A DNA stretch of 64,000 nucleotides from Selaginella tamariscina. Its lineage: Eukaryota > Streptophyta > Lycopodiopsida > Selaginellales > Selaginellaceae. Of this stretch, positions 24,401 through 35,643 are shown piece by piece. The translations under genes and the position numbers were made by a program. Positions within the stretch are counted from its first letter, which is position 1, and every line of letters starts with the position of its first letter. The stretch spans positions 236,193 through 300,192 of the forward strand of contig PUQB01000238.1 of NCBI GenBank assembly GCA_003024785.1, written 5' to 3'. A model generated the notes under the pieces. It saw only the letters and a program-made list of their open reading frames with translations. It did not search any database and had not been told where the DNA came from.

Positions 24401-25071
24401 TGGTTGACGGTGGTCAAACACCGTCAAACGGCCAGCCAGCGCGGAACGAGCAATGGGACGAAGCGCCGGATAAGGAAGGTACCGCAGGTACGAACTGATG
24501 GTGACAAATGTCAGGCAGCAGCGTAACCAGGTGTAGATCTGATCGTCTAGACCAACTACCCAGGGTACGTAGGACAACACGTGTGAGAGAGGCGCATAAA
24601 TGAGATAGACATGACTCTGTCACAAGGCGACAGACCAGTAGGAAGGTGCCACCTGTACCTAGGGTCTAGCGCTAGGTAACCCACTATATAAGCAAGAAGG
24701 CTGGTTGTGGTCGGGTCTTTTGGGAGTCAAGTTTGCATATTGTATCTTGCTCCTCTGTCGGAGATAGTTTGTTCAGATGGCAATATAATATATCCATACT
24801 CCTTCTATTCCCCTTAGAAGCGGGGATTCCCTGCTTGTCCCACTCCTAGGCTGAGCAACGCTCTCTGCAAAACCGCCATAGTAGAACTCCCCTACCCTGT
24901 ACACGGACCCTCGCGGCGTCCGGGTAGAGGCCATCTAACACTTCCAGTACTTCCAAGGTAAGGCCGGCTTGCTGGTTCGGACCCCCGGAGTTGGACGCTC
25001 CCACAGCGTCCTAGCGACCACTGAGGCTTCTTGAGAAGCACCACATCTGGCCTGCGGAGCCCCGACGACCA
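24401..25071 (+). repeat. 3' LTR of the gag-protease element
   Basis: 671 bases, TGGTTGACGG to CGACGACCA, followed by AAGTA. Matches 17575-18250 with scattered substitutions and small indels; TATA box TATATAAG at 24685-24692. Confidence 0.88.
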
Positions 25072-25175
25072 AAGTATTGTCCGATGTTCACAATATTTTG
25101 ATGATGCTAGCTGCAAGTAACATTAGGTGGAATAGTTTACTAAGTTCAAATTCCTTAATTTGAACAAAGTATAAC

Positions 25176-26153
25176 TGTCATAGTTTTACTATGACTCGAC
25201 CTTTACTTTGGGGTTTGACTGTTGTTACCTACTGGATTATGTGACGAACCCTAGATGTAGAAGAAACAGGCCCGCATAGTGCACTTGGGTATCTAGTGAT
25301 GGTCCGGCCAGGTGTCGTTAGGTATTTGCAAGAAGCTCTAGGCGAAGCTAGCACTTCCATTTAGAGAACCCTCACCCGTTTTGACGTTCCAGGTTAGGGT
25401 TCTTCGTAAATTATAGCTTGTCAAAATAAGGGTTAGGGACACCCTAGGGTTGACCTAACCCTAGGGTTGACCTAACCCTAGGGTTGCCCTAACCCAACGT
25501 CCTAAACCCCCTCCCCTAGGGGTTAGGTTTAGGATTAGGTTAGGACAACCATTTTCTCTAAGGGCTGGCATTTCCGTGCCAGCCCACTTACTCACTTAGG
25601 TAAAAAGGGGGGGGGGGGTCCGTCACATAAATAAGGTAGAGTATATGTGTGAGGCTTCCTGGGTTCAAGAGAGAGCTCGTTAACCTCTTACCGGTGCAAG
25701 CTAAGCTTGTGTCATCAAGGTGCAACCCTCCGTTGTGCCGCCCAAACTTCCACACGACAGGGGTACAACCCACCTAGGGTTAGACTATCCTTATCGTTGG
25801 ATCTTGCCTTTGAGATAGGGGCACGTCACTTCCAAGGAGTTAGTCAAATTCCTTGGTCCGAAAACATGCCTGCAAGCTCAAAGACATTGCCCGAGTTCAC
25901 GTTCCGCAAAACTAGTGGTTGAGACCTTGCTCCGGCCGCCTTAGGAACGACACCTAAAGCTCGGCTAGTCCGTGCATCCTGATTCACAAGGTGAGTCTCG
26001 TTTGTGGACTTAGTCAGCTAGGGGTTTGACTTCCTAAGGCTTGGGTTCCTAATACGGGTTACTTTACCAGGTTCCGTGGGGTTTCCAAAAGAGGGGATTC
26101 CAGGGTTGGCACCTGGCAAGCCACCTTTGTGGCACCAGGTAAAAACTCTGACA
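25176..26153 (+). mobile_element. Short solo LTR related to the outer retrotransposon
   Basis: Starts TGTCATAGTTTTACTATGAC and ends AAAAACTCTGACA, with 5-bp duplication ATAAC at 25171-25175 and 26154-26158. The first ~350 bases align with the outer LTR family (2832-4505, 29089-, 54428-56176) and the last ~40 do too, but the central part is shorter and different (978 against about 1700 bases). It is either an internally deleted LTR or a separate subfamily. The AACCCTAGGGTTGACCT block at 25445-25500 is tandemly repeated. Confidence 0.85.
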
Positions 26154-26158
26154 ATAAC

Positions 26159-29088
26159 GTGAAACCTTAGTTAATTGTAAGCGCGCACTCTGTATTCAAG
26201 TTGGCTAACTTCGTATGAAGTTGTCTCATATGAGATCATGAGAGAGACTTGGGATAATAGCTTGAGGATTTTGTTTTCTTATCGATATAGTATGGCATAA
26301 TTTACCAAAAACAAAAATGATGAAAACATACATTTACATTTTTCAGTTTATTGAGTGTTAAAGGACTTGTATAGTGAGGGCGTTCGGTGCACACTTGTGC
26401 ATTTTCATTGTTAACTCTTTAAGCTTAAAATTTGTAACATTATTTGTAATGTGGGATAGGCCCTTGAACAAGGGTGATTCCTTGCTTAAGAAGAGCATAA
26501 TTTGGGATTCTCCACTCTGCTTATTGATTAAGTAAGGAAACTTGCTAAGTTTAATAAGTTATGTTTGGTGGTGTCAAATGAGCCGGAAGCTAGTCGGATA
26601 TACATTTTGGAGGTTTAAGTGCATGTACCTCCTCAGAGAGTCGGTATTCAGTGAGAATTAAAAGTTAGTATTGGTTTTTCAATATTGATTTCATTTTAAA
26701 GTCGAATACAATTATTCAAAGGACGGTTTCTTGACTTTGTATCATGGTCGTGGGCACTCAAAAAACTTATAAAGTAGGTATTTCAGTTCTTTAGAATATC
26801 AAAAAATAGAACTATTCTTGACTCAAGGTTTGGTTGTATTCCTTGGGTTAGTTATCGGTTCTACCTCAAGGTTTGATGGTGTTCCTTGAGTTTGGTTCAA
26901 TATCCTTGAAAGTGAGATATTTAGTGGTTAGATTAGCTCAAGAAGATGGTTTTCCTTCTTAATGATCGTGATACAATGTTCCTAATGTATGGTCCAATAT
27001 TTGGTACAAAAATATGAGGTTTCCTATCACCTCATTCATTGAGATATTCATTACCTTAGACTTTGGAAGTATTTGTGACAGTCTTTAAGATTAATTATAA
27101 ATATTTATCAAAGTATAGTATGATATTTCTTGAATATTGAGTTTGGAGCACTCAATATTAAGACTTAGTTTGATCACATGAGGTGGCCATAATCATAAAA
27201 TATAAAAACTCAAGCAGATCTGAGTTTAACACTTTAGTAAGGCAGTACCTTAGTGTAGTAACTTGAAATGTGTTTTCAAATTAATTAGGAAATGAGACAT
27301 TTTTCAATACGTTGCTTGAGGAGCAATGTGGCACTTTGTGGATTGCTAGGTGTCTAGAATGAATAGTGTATCTTAGTTCGACATACTAAACTAGATATCT
27401 TATTCATGTTTGGGGAGATCTGCTGAATTATGAGATATGACTAAAACATGAAGTTAGTATGACACTTCAGTGTTATTATAACATTTATGTGGAGGTTGAT
27501 ATCTTACTAAATTAGTTAGATGAACCAGACACTTCATGATTCCTCTTAATCTTTGAACAATTCCTCGGAATATTGTCATAACATTATCATCTTCATCTCA
27601 AAGCTGATGTTCGGTTTATATCAACTAAGTCTAAAGTCCATATTACAGTTCTTGCATTTCGATAAATTAATATGTTTGAAAAGTCATATTCGCTAATGTA
27701 ATAACTAGTAGGAAAACTCGGAATTTGAACGTTAAAACAATCGTTATCAATTCAAATGTATCAATATCGAAATTGCAACTGTTTATGGATTAAGGATTTG
27801 TTTAAGAAAATGTTTATCAAAAGCTAATTGCACAAATTAATGGAAATGCTATACTTTTAGTATAGTGTTGAGAAACATTTACATAATCAGTTTGAGAGTT
27901 GGAAATAAATATAATGTTATGAAGGTGTGTAGTATTACGAGTTCAAGGAGACTCTTATCATGGAAAATAAGTTTTAAAATTTGGTATTTTGAACTTAGTG
28001 AGATAGGGAGTTAGGAGTTATTAAATGGCACCTAGTACGTTGTGCTCTTTGGGGAATGAGTACAATGAGAGTGTTAATTAAGACACGTGCTATCTAAAGA
28101 TTGCCGATTGAGGCACTAGAGATGAATTGAATTTCATGATTTCCACATTGATTTGTAAGAAATGTATGTTAGCTTATCTAGTCCCTGAACTGGTCAATGT
28201 TATGAAAGAGTACAAAGCTGGTTGCGAAAGACGAATGATAGTGCCATCATCACACTTGGTCGCAAATTCGATTGAATTTGATTCCTATCGAGAATAAATT
28301 TATGTTAATAACACACCAAGTGGATGGTAGTTAGTAGGTTGGCATGACTTGTTGTATACATGTGTACAACCACGTGTCTCTGTGATTGCCTCTAGCCAGA
28401 TTGACATGTTTACAAAGAACAGGGTTTTATGAATAGTACTCTTGTATCGGAAAAAGCTTGATTCCATAAAAAGTCTTACTTAGTCTAGCGTAGCTATATA
28501 CTAATGGAGGATAGGTATAATAGCAGACCCTTATGTAAATGGGTAATGAGAAACACCGAGGGATGCAGAAATGTGAGGCTATAATACCGTAACATGTGGA
28601 ATGTGGAATAATTGGAAAATCAAAGAAACGCGAAGGCGTTTGGTCAAGCATTTGAGATTAACTCAAAGTGCTTGTCATGTGCTAGACAACAGAGGTCATT
28701 AATATTAAGGAATAAAGCAAGCCTTTATTTCTTGTTAACCAAGGGGCCGGTAACAACATTAACTAGAAGCCTCCAATATATTCTAATTAAGTAAAGAAAT
28801 TAACCATTGTGTTGTGTGCATCGGGTGACAGACTTTGCAGACGTGCAAAAGGTCTCCAAGTGACTTCATGTCGCAGGTGGTGCCTCCTGCAGTTGGGTTT
28901 ACGACTCAATAAACGACAATTTTGAAGTACTTGGCTTCGCGTAATGCAAAGGGGGTAATGAAATTATGTGAACTTTTGACTAACTCCGCATAGAGTGATA
29001 TGTTAGTTTTGGTTAACTTTCTCTAACATTATCTAGTCTTGGAGTTGGACGTCAACAAGGACGTTGACATTTTCAAAGATCGGGAGTG
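26159..29088 (+). other. Main internal region of the outer retrotransposon, no identifiable gene
   Basis: About 2.9 kb, moderately AT-rich, open only in short frames (28612-28794 plus, 28427-28651 minus). No gag or pol motif was found in any frame. The region may be purely structural RNA sequence (packaging signal) or too decayed to read. It ends AAAGATCGGGAGTG, a purine-rich stretch just before the 3' LTR that may be the polypurine tract. Confidence 0.55.
29076..29088 (+). promoter_or_regulatory. Candidate polypurine tract of the outer retrotransposon
   Basis: AAGATCGGGAGTG ends directly at the TGTCATAG start of the 3' LTR. It is purine-rich apart from two or three bases, so it is a weak tract. 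Confidence 0.45.
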
Positions 29089-30195
29089 TGTCATAGTTTT
29101 ACTATGACTCCTCTTTACTTTGGATGTTAACTATTGTTACTTACTGAACTATGTTAATAAGCCCTAGGTGTAGAAGAAACAGGCCCACTTAGTGCACTTG
29201 GGTATTTTGTGATGGTTCGGCTGGGTGTCATTAGGTATTTGCAAGAAACTATGGGCAAAGCTAACACTTCCATCTAGAAAACTCTTACCCTTGTTTTATG
29301 TGTCCCAGCTAAATTTTTGGGTGGTTCTGGTGAGTTCGACATGTCGAATATGGATAGAAACACCTTTAGGGTGGACCTAACCCTAGGGTTTGCCCTAACC
29401 CCACGCCGTAAACCCCAAGTTAGGGTTTAGGGGCTAATGGGTCATTAATTAACTCACCAAGTATATTCCCTCTGGGAATGAGATTCCATGCCAGCCCACT
29501 TATGTAAACAGGAAAACATGCGAGGGGGGGGGGGCTCTGTCACATATATTAAGTAGTACATGTAGGAGAGCTCCTGGGTTCATGACTGAGTTTGTTGCTC
29601 TTCTGCCAGTGTAAGCTTTAGCTTGTGTCGTTAAGGTACAACCCTTTGTTGTGCCGCCTTAACTTCTAGATAATAGGGGTACGTCCCACCTTCGGGGTAG
29701 CTTACCCTTAATGTTGACGAATCCATGCCTGGGAGGTCTTGTCAGAATGCACGTTCCAAGAGGTAAAGGTTGAGGCTTGTCTCCAGCCTGCTCCTCCACA
29801 TCAAGCTAGGTGTAGCACTCACGGCCAAGCAAGGCACATTCATGTCCTTGTCCAACTATGGGTGTAGGATCTTGTTTGACAGGTCACGTTACCTAGTTCT
29901 TGAGGGTTCACTAAAGGATTCTAGAGTTGGCATTTAGGAGCCCGTTTGTGGCACTTGGTGCAACTCTTGAATCTAAGGGTTATGGCATGATAGTCCACAT
30001 CGTGGAAGGTAGTGTCACATGAAGATGTGACACTGGGCTAGACGTCACGCGATACAATGCCCGAGGCATGCTCTTTGGGGTTGTGTCATAGGTTTGTCAC
30101 AAAGGGGTTGGATACTTTGGCAAACATGCATGCTTGTGCTCGCACTAGGGTGTTAAGCCTTGGGCATTGGCTCGAGGGAGGTTAGGTTTCATAAC

Positions 30196-30630
30196 TGTCA
30201 AGCCATGATCCAGGAACAAGGAAGTGAGTAGGATTCCGAGAACAAAGAAGCTTGACTCAAAAGCAGGACAGGGAGCAGGACAGGAACTAGGAACTAGGAA
30301 CAAGACAAGAGCAGGAGGCAAGGAACAAGACAAGACAAGATTGATTGTAGAAAGACTGGTGTTGATAGTAACTGATTGTACAACAATTAGGTCGGAGCTT
30401 TTATACTCACAACTCCAAACTAATCTGGTCATGAGTCTAATCTGGTCATGAGCTAAAAATAGTGACCTTATCCTCTAGGCATATCCTATAATATTCCTGC
30501 AGGCATATCTATAGGAATATCCTGCAAGCATATCCTGTAGGAATATCTTGCAGACATATCCTGTAGTATATCCTATAGGCATTCATGTAACCCGTATCCT
30601 GTATCTTACATCCTGTGTCGGGTCGTGACA
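30196..30630 (-). repeat. 3' LTR of the chromovirus (minus-strand sense)
   Basis: 435 bases. Contains a TATA box (TATAAAAG on the minus strand, 30398-30405), the block TTGATAGTAACTGATT (30362-30377), and a short tandem array of GCATATCCTGTAGGAATATC-like units (about 30475-30580). Confidence 0.9.
30398..30405 (-). promoter_or_regulatory. TATA box in the chromovirus LTR
   Basis: Minus-strand TATAAAAG. The first base of the AATCAGTTACTATCAA block lies 28 bases downstream (30377), a usual plant distance for transcription start. In the other LTR the box is mutated to TCTAAAAG. Confidence 0.6.
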
Positions 30631-30647
30631 GCACCTCCTCCCTAAGG
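30631..30647 (-). promoter_or_regulatory. Polypurine tract of the chromovirus
   Basis: On the minus strand CCTTAGGGAGGAGGTGC abuts the 3' LTR start TGTCACGACC. It primes plus-strand synthesis in this class of element. Confidence 0.7.
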
Positions 30648-30689
30648 ACGAGTTCCACGAGTCTTGGGACCTGGTTTAATAGGATAACG

Positions 30690-31080
30690 CCGATGGAAAG
30701 CAACAACTTTAGAAGAAGCATGGACTAAGTTGAATGAAGTTCCCAAGTGTGATCGGTAGGCAAATAACCTTTTCAATCCACCAAGTATTGAAGTTGGTGA
30801 CAATGAAAATGAGAATCAAGGATGGCTGCAACTTCGTACTCAGGTTCACCATCAATGACCACAGGAGGGGAAGAAGAAGAAGCGACGAAGAAAAGGAAGA
30901 AGGATAATACAGCTCCAACAAAGAGGTGTGAAACATAAGATGAAGTTTCACCGTAGATGGTAACTCGAGTCGGAAAGCTACAGGATTGACCTCAGCCACA
31001 ATCCTGTAAGGGCCCAATTGTTGAAAATCCAACTTAGAAGAAGGCCTGTTGATGCGAATATGCCAACGAAGGAGCCACAC
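30690..31080 (-). pseudogene. Integrase C-terminus and chromodomain of the chromovirus
   Basis: Frame 30709-31080 begins with the conserved core of the integrase tail (KLDFQQLGPYRIVAEVNPVA, then LHLMFHTSLLE). In the next frame the chromodomain is clear: EYEVAAILDSHF, then LQYLVD, a stop in place of tryptophan, KGYLPTDHTWE. Chromodomains of this family direct integration to marked chromatin. The tract has one frameshift and one stop at the W of the usual V-x-W-x-G motif. Confidence 0.8.
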
Positions 31081-32110
31081 AAGATCCCAATCTTGTGTGT
31101 AGGTGTCGGTTGACGATGAGCATCAGCATGACGCTTGTACCATTCTGTGCCTGCTGAAGATGAACCCGGAGATCCTCATGTACCTGACAAAGATGTTGGA
31201 GACGATCCTGTACTGCAGGAGCGGAAGAAGGAGAAGCAAGAGGAGCAAAGTCAAAACATGGATGGTAGCCTATAAGAGCAAAGAAAGGTGTCTGGTCTGT
31301 AGATGCGTGAACAGAGTTGTTGTAGGCAAACTCCACCATTGGAAGAAGGTCCAACCAGTTGTCCTGCTGGTAACTGATGAAGCAGCAAAGATATTGCTCC
31401 AAGGTCTAAATCGTGCGTTCTGACTGCCCATCAGTTTGTGGATGGTATCCTGAAGAAAGGTCCGCTTTAACCTATAGACTCTGGAGAAGTTTCTCGCCAA
31501 AACTTGGACATGAATTATGGGCCTCGATCAGAAACAATGTTCTTAGGAAGACCATGGTGTCGGAATACTTCGCGGATCACCAACTCAGCGGTTGTCTGGC
31601 CTGTAGCAGTCTTATGACATGGTAGAAAATGAGCCTGTTTGGTGAAACGGTCAACCACCACAAGAACTGCATCAAATCCAAAGAAGGGGAAGATCTATGA
31701 GGAAATCCATAGAAATGGATCTCCAAGGAGCAGAAGGAACAGGAAGAGGATGAAGAGATAGGGTGCGTGACGAAGCATCTTCGACCTATTGTAGGTGTCA
31801 CAACTCCGTACAAACTTGTCCACAAAACCTCGCAACCCAGGCCACCAATAGTTGTGAGTCATCAACTCAATTGTCTTAGCCACACCAAAATGTCCTGTAG
31901 CCGGGGTATCATGACAATCCTGTACCACACGAGTCCTGCAAACACCAACAGGAACGTACAGGAGACCTTCCCGGTATAGGAGTCTGTCCTGTATGGCAAA
32001 CAACTTGTAATCTGTATGGAAACTGGAGGAAGAGAAACTTGCGATGTCAGGATTAATGTGTGAAAACACATTCCTTGCCAAGTCGTCTGTAGCCAACTGC
32101 AAACAGATGT
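31081..32110 (-). pseudogene. Integrase (zinc and catalytic core) of the chromovirus
   Basis: Zinc region 31900-32060 on the minus strand: CHDTPATGHFGVAKTIELM, then NYWWPGLRGFVDKFVRSCDT. The second cysteine of the CxxC pair reads tyrosine (CDTY). The core follows in shifted frames: [16 protein letters not shown] (about 31640-31690), VSDRGP (about 31530), then GYHPQTDGQSERTIQTLEQ (about 31390-31460) with the catalytic glutamate region, then QDNWLDLLPMVEFAYNNSVH. At least two frameshifts separate the parts. Confidence 0.85.
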
Positions 32111-32171
32111 CCTATAGGAGTGTGGAATCTACTGGAGCTAATAAACTTGTAGTGCTGCAAGCCGAAGTTGA

Positions 32172-32790
32172 TCAGGACCAACAACACTTGCTTTTGACAG
32201 TCATATGCAGGATCGCCAAGGTCAGTGCAAGGTAAGAGCACCTAGACAATGCATCCACCTTGCCATTTCGAAAACCAGGCCTGTAGATGATGACGAAATC
32301 AAAACGTGATAGGAACTCCGCCCACCTAGCCTGTCGCCGACTGAGAACTCGAGCCGTTTGAAAATACTCCAGGTTCTTGTGATCCGTAAGAACTTGTACA
32401 GGATGCGCACCTTCCAGGAAATGCCGCCACTCCTCGAACGAATCCACAATGGCCTTGAGTTCCTTGTCATGAATCTCGTAATTGATCTCCGCCAAAGGAA
32501 CTTACGAGAGTGAAAAGCTACAGGATGAAGCAACTTGTCTTCTCCAACTTGTGATAGAACAGATCCTACTGCAAAATCCGAGGCATCTGCTTCAACGAAG
32601 AAGGGACGAGAAGGATCAGGATGTGCTAAAATCGGAGCTGTCGTGAAGGCGTCCTTGAGTGTTGTGAATGCATGTTCCGCCTTGTCGGACCAAGAGAACA
32701 CTCTGTGCGCTTGGTGAGTGGAAGTACACGCTTGGAGAAGTCCTGTATGAAACCTGTGTAGAAGTTTGCAAAGCCAAGGAAACATTGTAC
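32172..32790 (-). pseudogene. RNase H of the chromovirus
   Basis: Frame 32222-32785 reads [18 protein letters not shown], with the first acidic residue in EADAS. After a frameshift 32172-32495 reads [20 protein letters not shown], then [11 protein letters not shown] and [18 protein letters not shown]. These are the standard motifs of Ty3/gypsy RNase H, which removes genomic RNA during reverse transcription. Confidence 0.85.
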
Positions 32791-33440
32791 TCTCGTACAG
32801 ACTTGGGCCTCTCCCACTCGATAGTCTTCACCTTGTGCATGTCCATGGAAACGCCAGCAGGAGAGACGATGTAGCCCAAGAACTCCACAGTATCCCTGTC
32901 GAAGAAACACTTCTCCAACTTCGCATACAGGCCATGCTCGCGAAGCCTCTGTAGACTAGTCGTACATGCTTGTCATGAGCCGCCTGGTCCTTGGAGAAAA
33001 TCAAAATGTCATCGAGGTAGATTACCACAAACTGGTCCAAGAAGTCACGAAAGATGTCGTTCACCATGTGTTGGAACACGGCTGGGGCATTGGTAAGTCC
33101 GAAAGGCATCACCGTGTACTCGAAGTGTCCATACCTTGTACGAAAGGCAGTCTTCCACTCATCGCCTGGACGAATCCGTACAAGATTGTAAGCCCCTCGT
33201 AAGTCGATCTTCGTGAACACCTTTGCTCCTTGCAGCCGATCGAGAAGTTCCGGGATCAATGGCAACGGGTACCGGTTCCGAATGGTGACTTGATTCAAAC
33301 CTCTGTAGTCCACAACCAAACGTAAACTCCCATTTCTTCTTGACAAAGAAGATAGGTGCTCCTGCAGGGGACTTTGAGTGACGAATGAAGCCGGATGCCA
33401 AGTTTTCCTCGATGTACTGACGAAGAACCTCCAATTCTGT
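32791..33440 (-). CDS. Reverse transcriptase of the chromovirus
   Basis: Within frame 32828-33712. Motifs in order: [73 protein letters not shown], and the catalytic [15 protein letters not shown] at about 33000-33030 with YLDD intact. It copies element RNA into DNA. The upstream approach ([20 protein letters not shown], frame 33159-33434) is one frame away, so the reading frame is broken just before motif 1; the first ~95 residues of the 32828-33712 frame are a shifted reading of protease-RT linker. Downstream ([15 protein letters not shown]) continues at 32616-32918 in another frame. Confidence 0.9.
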
Positions 33441-34400
33441 AGGTGACAGTGCATAAATCGGTCCGAACGGTGGAGTTTTCCTTCCACAAGATCGATAGGA
33501 CAGTCGTAGGACCTGTGAACAGGAAGAACTGCAGCCTTGTGCTTGTCAAAAATTCTAAAGGAGTGATACTTGGATGGCAGGGAAGAAGGAGAAAAGAAGA
33601 AGGAACAGGAGAAGGAGATTGAAAAACAAGGGGAGTCAATACAAAAGGTAGAAGAGGACGTAGGAGTTACTTGGAAGGCAAAAAGATGAAAAGGGCTGCC
33701 AATTTCATGCATGGTAGTGGTAAGAACTCGGAGAGGAGAAGGAGAGAGCTGTAGAGGAAGGATCTTGGGGGGTGGAACAGAAGAAGAGTATGAAAAGAGG
33801 CAGGATTGGGAGAAACATGTGTGGATGTTGACAAGTGTACAGGATTGGAAGAATCCTGTACAGAAGTCCGTGGATGCACAGGAGTGAGGAGAGCCTGTGA
33901 GTGTGCTGACGAACCAATAGGAGGTGGATCCTGTTGAGGAGGAACCTTCGACACTGATACAGGATTGGAAGAACCCTGTACAGGAATCCGCAAACTTACA
34001 GGAGTGGAGAGAGCCTGCGGATGTGCTGAGGAACTGACATGAGGTGAATCCTGTCGAGGAGGAGTCTTCAACACTGATACAGGAACAGGCACGGTCAATC
34101 CTGTAGCTTGTACTGCCTCAGACACTAAGGATGTATCCTGCACACAGGAAGGTACAGGATTGATCCTGGTTGCGGAGAGGAAAACGTGAGCGTCCTAGAC
34201 CTCCAGTCGATCTGCGGATTTGCAACAACGAACCATGGCATGCCCAAAATGATGGGAGTCGACCGAGTCTTGATCAAGTTGAAGGAAATCGAACAGTTGA
34301 ATGCGCCATGACTGCAAGAGAGAGGTTTGGTAGCATGGGTAACTGCGCCAGAAGCAATCAGACGACCATCACCACCTCTACAGGAACTGCACGCTTCAAC
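33441..34400 (-). other. Protease-reverse transcriptase linker of the chromovirus
   Basis: Frame 33667-34143 is rich in proline and serine with repeats of the type PVSVSKVPPQQDPP and SSAHSQALLTPV. The DNA shows matching tandem blocks of about 120 bases (33830-34090). Low-complexity linker, not a separate gene. Confidence 0.6.
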
Positions 34401-34401
34401 T

Positions 34402-34720
34402 TCACCACCGAATGCCATGTTGAGTTGCAAAAGTGTCATCCATGAAGCATGCATTTGCACCAGTGTCTAACAGGGCAAACTCCTTGAGCTCTCGATTATT
34501 GAGATGAATGTGTACAGGAAACTTGAGTGATGGAATGGTATGAGCAGCACCAATGGAGCCTGCACCTACGTCCAACTTCTGGCTCCTAGACGAAGTGAAC
34601 ATTGAAGTTTTCCGACTGAACTTCAGCTTCAACTTCACCGTCTTGAACTTCCTGGCTTTAATAGGACATTCCGCCCTTGTGTCCTGCTTCACCACAATAC
34701 AAACATAGATTCTCACTGCG
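34402..34720 (-). pseudogene. Protease and gag CCHC knuckle of the chromovirus
   Basis: LYCGEAGHKG at about 34667-34709 gives C-x2-C-x4-H, and the last cysteine (ECPIKA) is in the next frame, so the gag zinc knuckle is split by a slip. It is followed by VHIHLNNRELKEFALLDTGA and NACFMDDTFATQHGI, the aspartic protease with catalytic D-T-G at about 34470. The protease processes the gag-pol precursor. Confidence 0.85.
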
Positions 34721-34724
34721 CGAG

Positions 34725-35549
34725 TTGCTTCTCAGCAGCGAAAAGTGAGCCACGCTTGTATTTCTCAACCTCCATAGGAACTACTCCAGAAGGTGTCGCA
34801 GGAGTATGTACCACAGCTGCAGGATTGGTTTGCAGAACTGTTGACGGGATTTTTCCTGACGACGCTCGAACAAGCGGTTGTCGCAGCGAACGGCCTGTTG
34901 CATGATCTCCGTAATGTTTGGGCATCCGGTAACGTAAGGAGAAGGTCCTTCACGTCATCCCTCAACCCAAAACGGAAGTGTTCAATCAATGCAGTCTCGT
35001 CCCATGGAATGTTCGTGCAAAGTTGCTGAAATTCGGATGCATAGACGGAAGCTGGTCGAGATCCTTGTGTGAGCTTTCGTAACTTCGTGCATGCGGAACG
35101 GTACTTATCGGATCTCCAAAGCAAGCTTCAAAGGCAGCCACGAAACCTTCAAAGTCTTCCATCAATGGGTCGTCACGCTCAGCAAAGGGGCAACCCAAGC
35201 CCGTGGAGATCCAACTAGTAGGGATGCCAAAAGGCCAACCTTTTGTGCATCAGTTGAGTAGCGGCGTGGTTGCATGCGGATCAAAAGCCTGATCTGATTC
35301 AGGAACCCTTGAAATCGGCACGATTGCCATTGAACTTTTCTGGCATGCTGATCTTCGACTCCGAAGAAGTGTTTGATGGAGAGGAAACCACGATGCTTGA
35401 GAGAGAGCCTGCACAACAGCTTGGAGGATGCATCAGCAGCTGCATGCCGCGTTGGTGGAACCTTGCAGATCTGTGACCACTTGGCACAAAGTGGCCAGCT
35501 CATGAAGCAATATTTGGTGCTCGCGTTGAAATTGCTCAAAATCGGCCAT
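34725..35549 (-). pseudogene. Gag of the chromovirus
   Basis: Starts ATG at 35549 on the minus strand (MADFEQFQREHQILLHELAT), about 95 bases after the 5' LTR end. Later pieces: SMPEKFNGNRADFKGS (about 35300), QKVGLLASLLVGSPRAWVAP, PLMEDFEGFVAAFEACFGDP (34986-35198 frame), and CTKLRKLTQGSRPASVYASE with ALIEHFRFGLRDDVKDLLLT (34765-35124 frame). This is a typical Ty3/gypsy capsid, in three frames because of small indels. Confidence 0.85.
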
Positions 35550-35625
35550 GATCTATGAAAGAAAAAAGGAGGAAAGAAAGGAGAAGAATCAAGGAAAAAA
35601 GTAGCTAGAAATCGGAAAGCTATGA

Positions 35626-35641
35626 AATCAGTTACTATCAA
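35626..35641 (-). promoter_or_regulatory. Primer binding site of the chromovirus, complementary to its own LTR
   Basis: On the minus (sense) strand this reads TTGATAGTAACTGATT, two bases after the 5' LTR end. It does not match the tRNA-iMet site (TGGTATCAGAGC). The sense-strand LTR contains the exact complement AATCAGTTACTATCAA at 35807-35822, and at 30362-30377 in the other LTR. The block is 28 bases downstream of the TATA box, where the transcript should begin. This arrangement is that of self-primed elements such as Tf1. Confidence 0.7.
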
Positions 35642-35643
35642 AC

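Larger units (their letters stand above)
17575..25071 (+). mobile_element. GC-rich gag-protease LTR retrotransposon without visible reverse transcriptase or integrase
   Basis: Starts TGGTTGACGG and ends CGACGACCA, with 5-bp duplication AAGTA at 17570-17574 and 25072-25076. LTRs are 17575-18250 and 24401-25071. The interior is far richer in GC than the flanks. Domains in order on the plus strand: an arginine/glycine-rich leader (18.3-19.6 kb), gag (19.74-20.09 kb), a gag-type zinc-like segment (about 20.44-20.51 kb), an aspartic protease (21.24-21.55 kb), a long decayed tract, and a coiled-coil-like frame (23.57-24.37 kb). I find no reverse transcriptase, RNase H or integrase motifs in any frame. 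Gag and protease resemble those of plant non-chromodomain gypsy (Athila/Tat) elements. It is inserted into the internal part of the outer retrotransposon, and no convincing primer site or polypurine tract is seen. Confidence 0.82.

Noticed and set aside
25171..30195. Identical ATAAC target duplications at two insertions (25171 and 30191) taken as evidence of linked integration
   Set aside because: The two elements belong to different families and a 5-bp match can be chance; no other link is seen.
31103..31423. Plus-strand ORFs over the chromovirus (for example 106 codons at 31103)
   Set aside because: They are antisense shadows of the integrase and RNase H domains.
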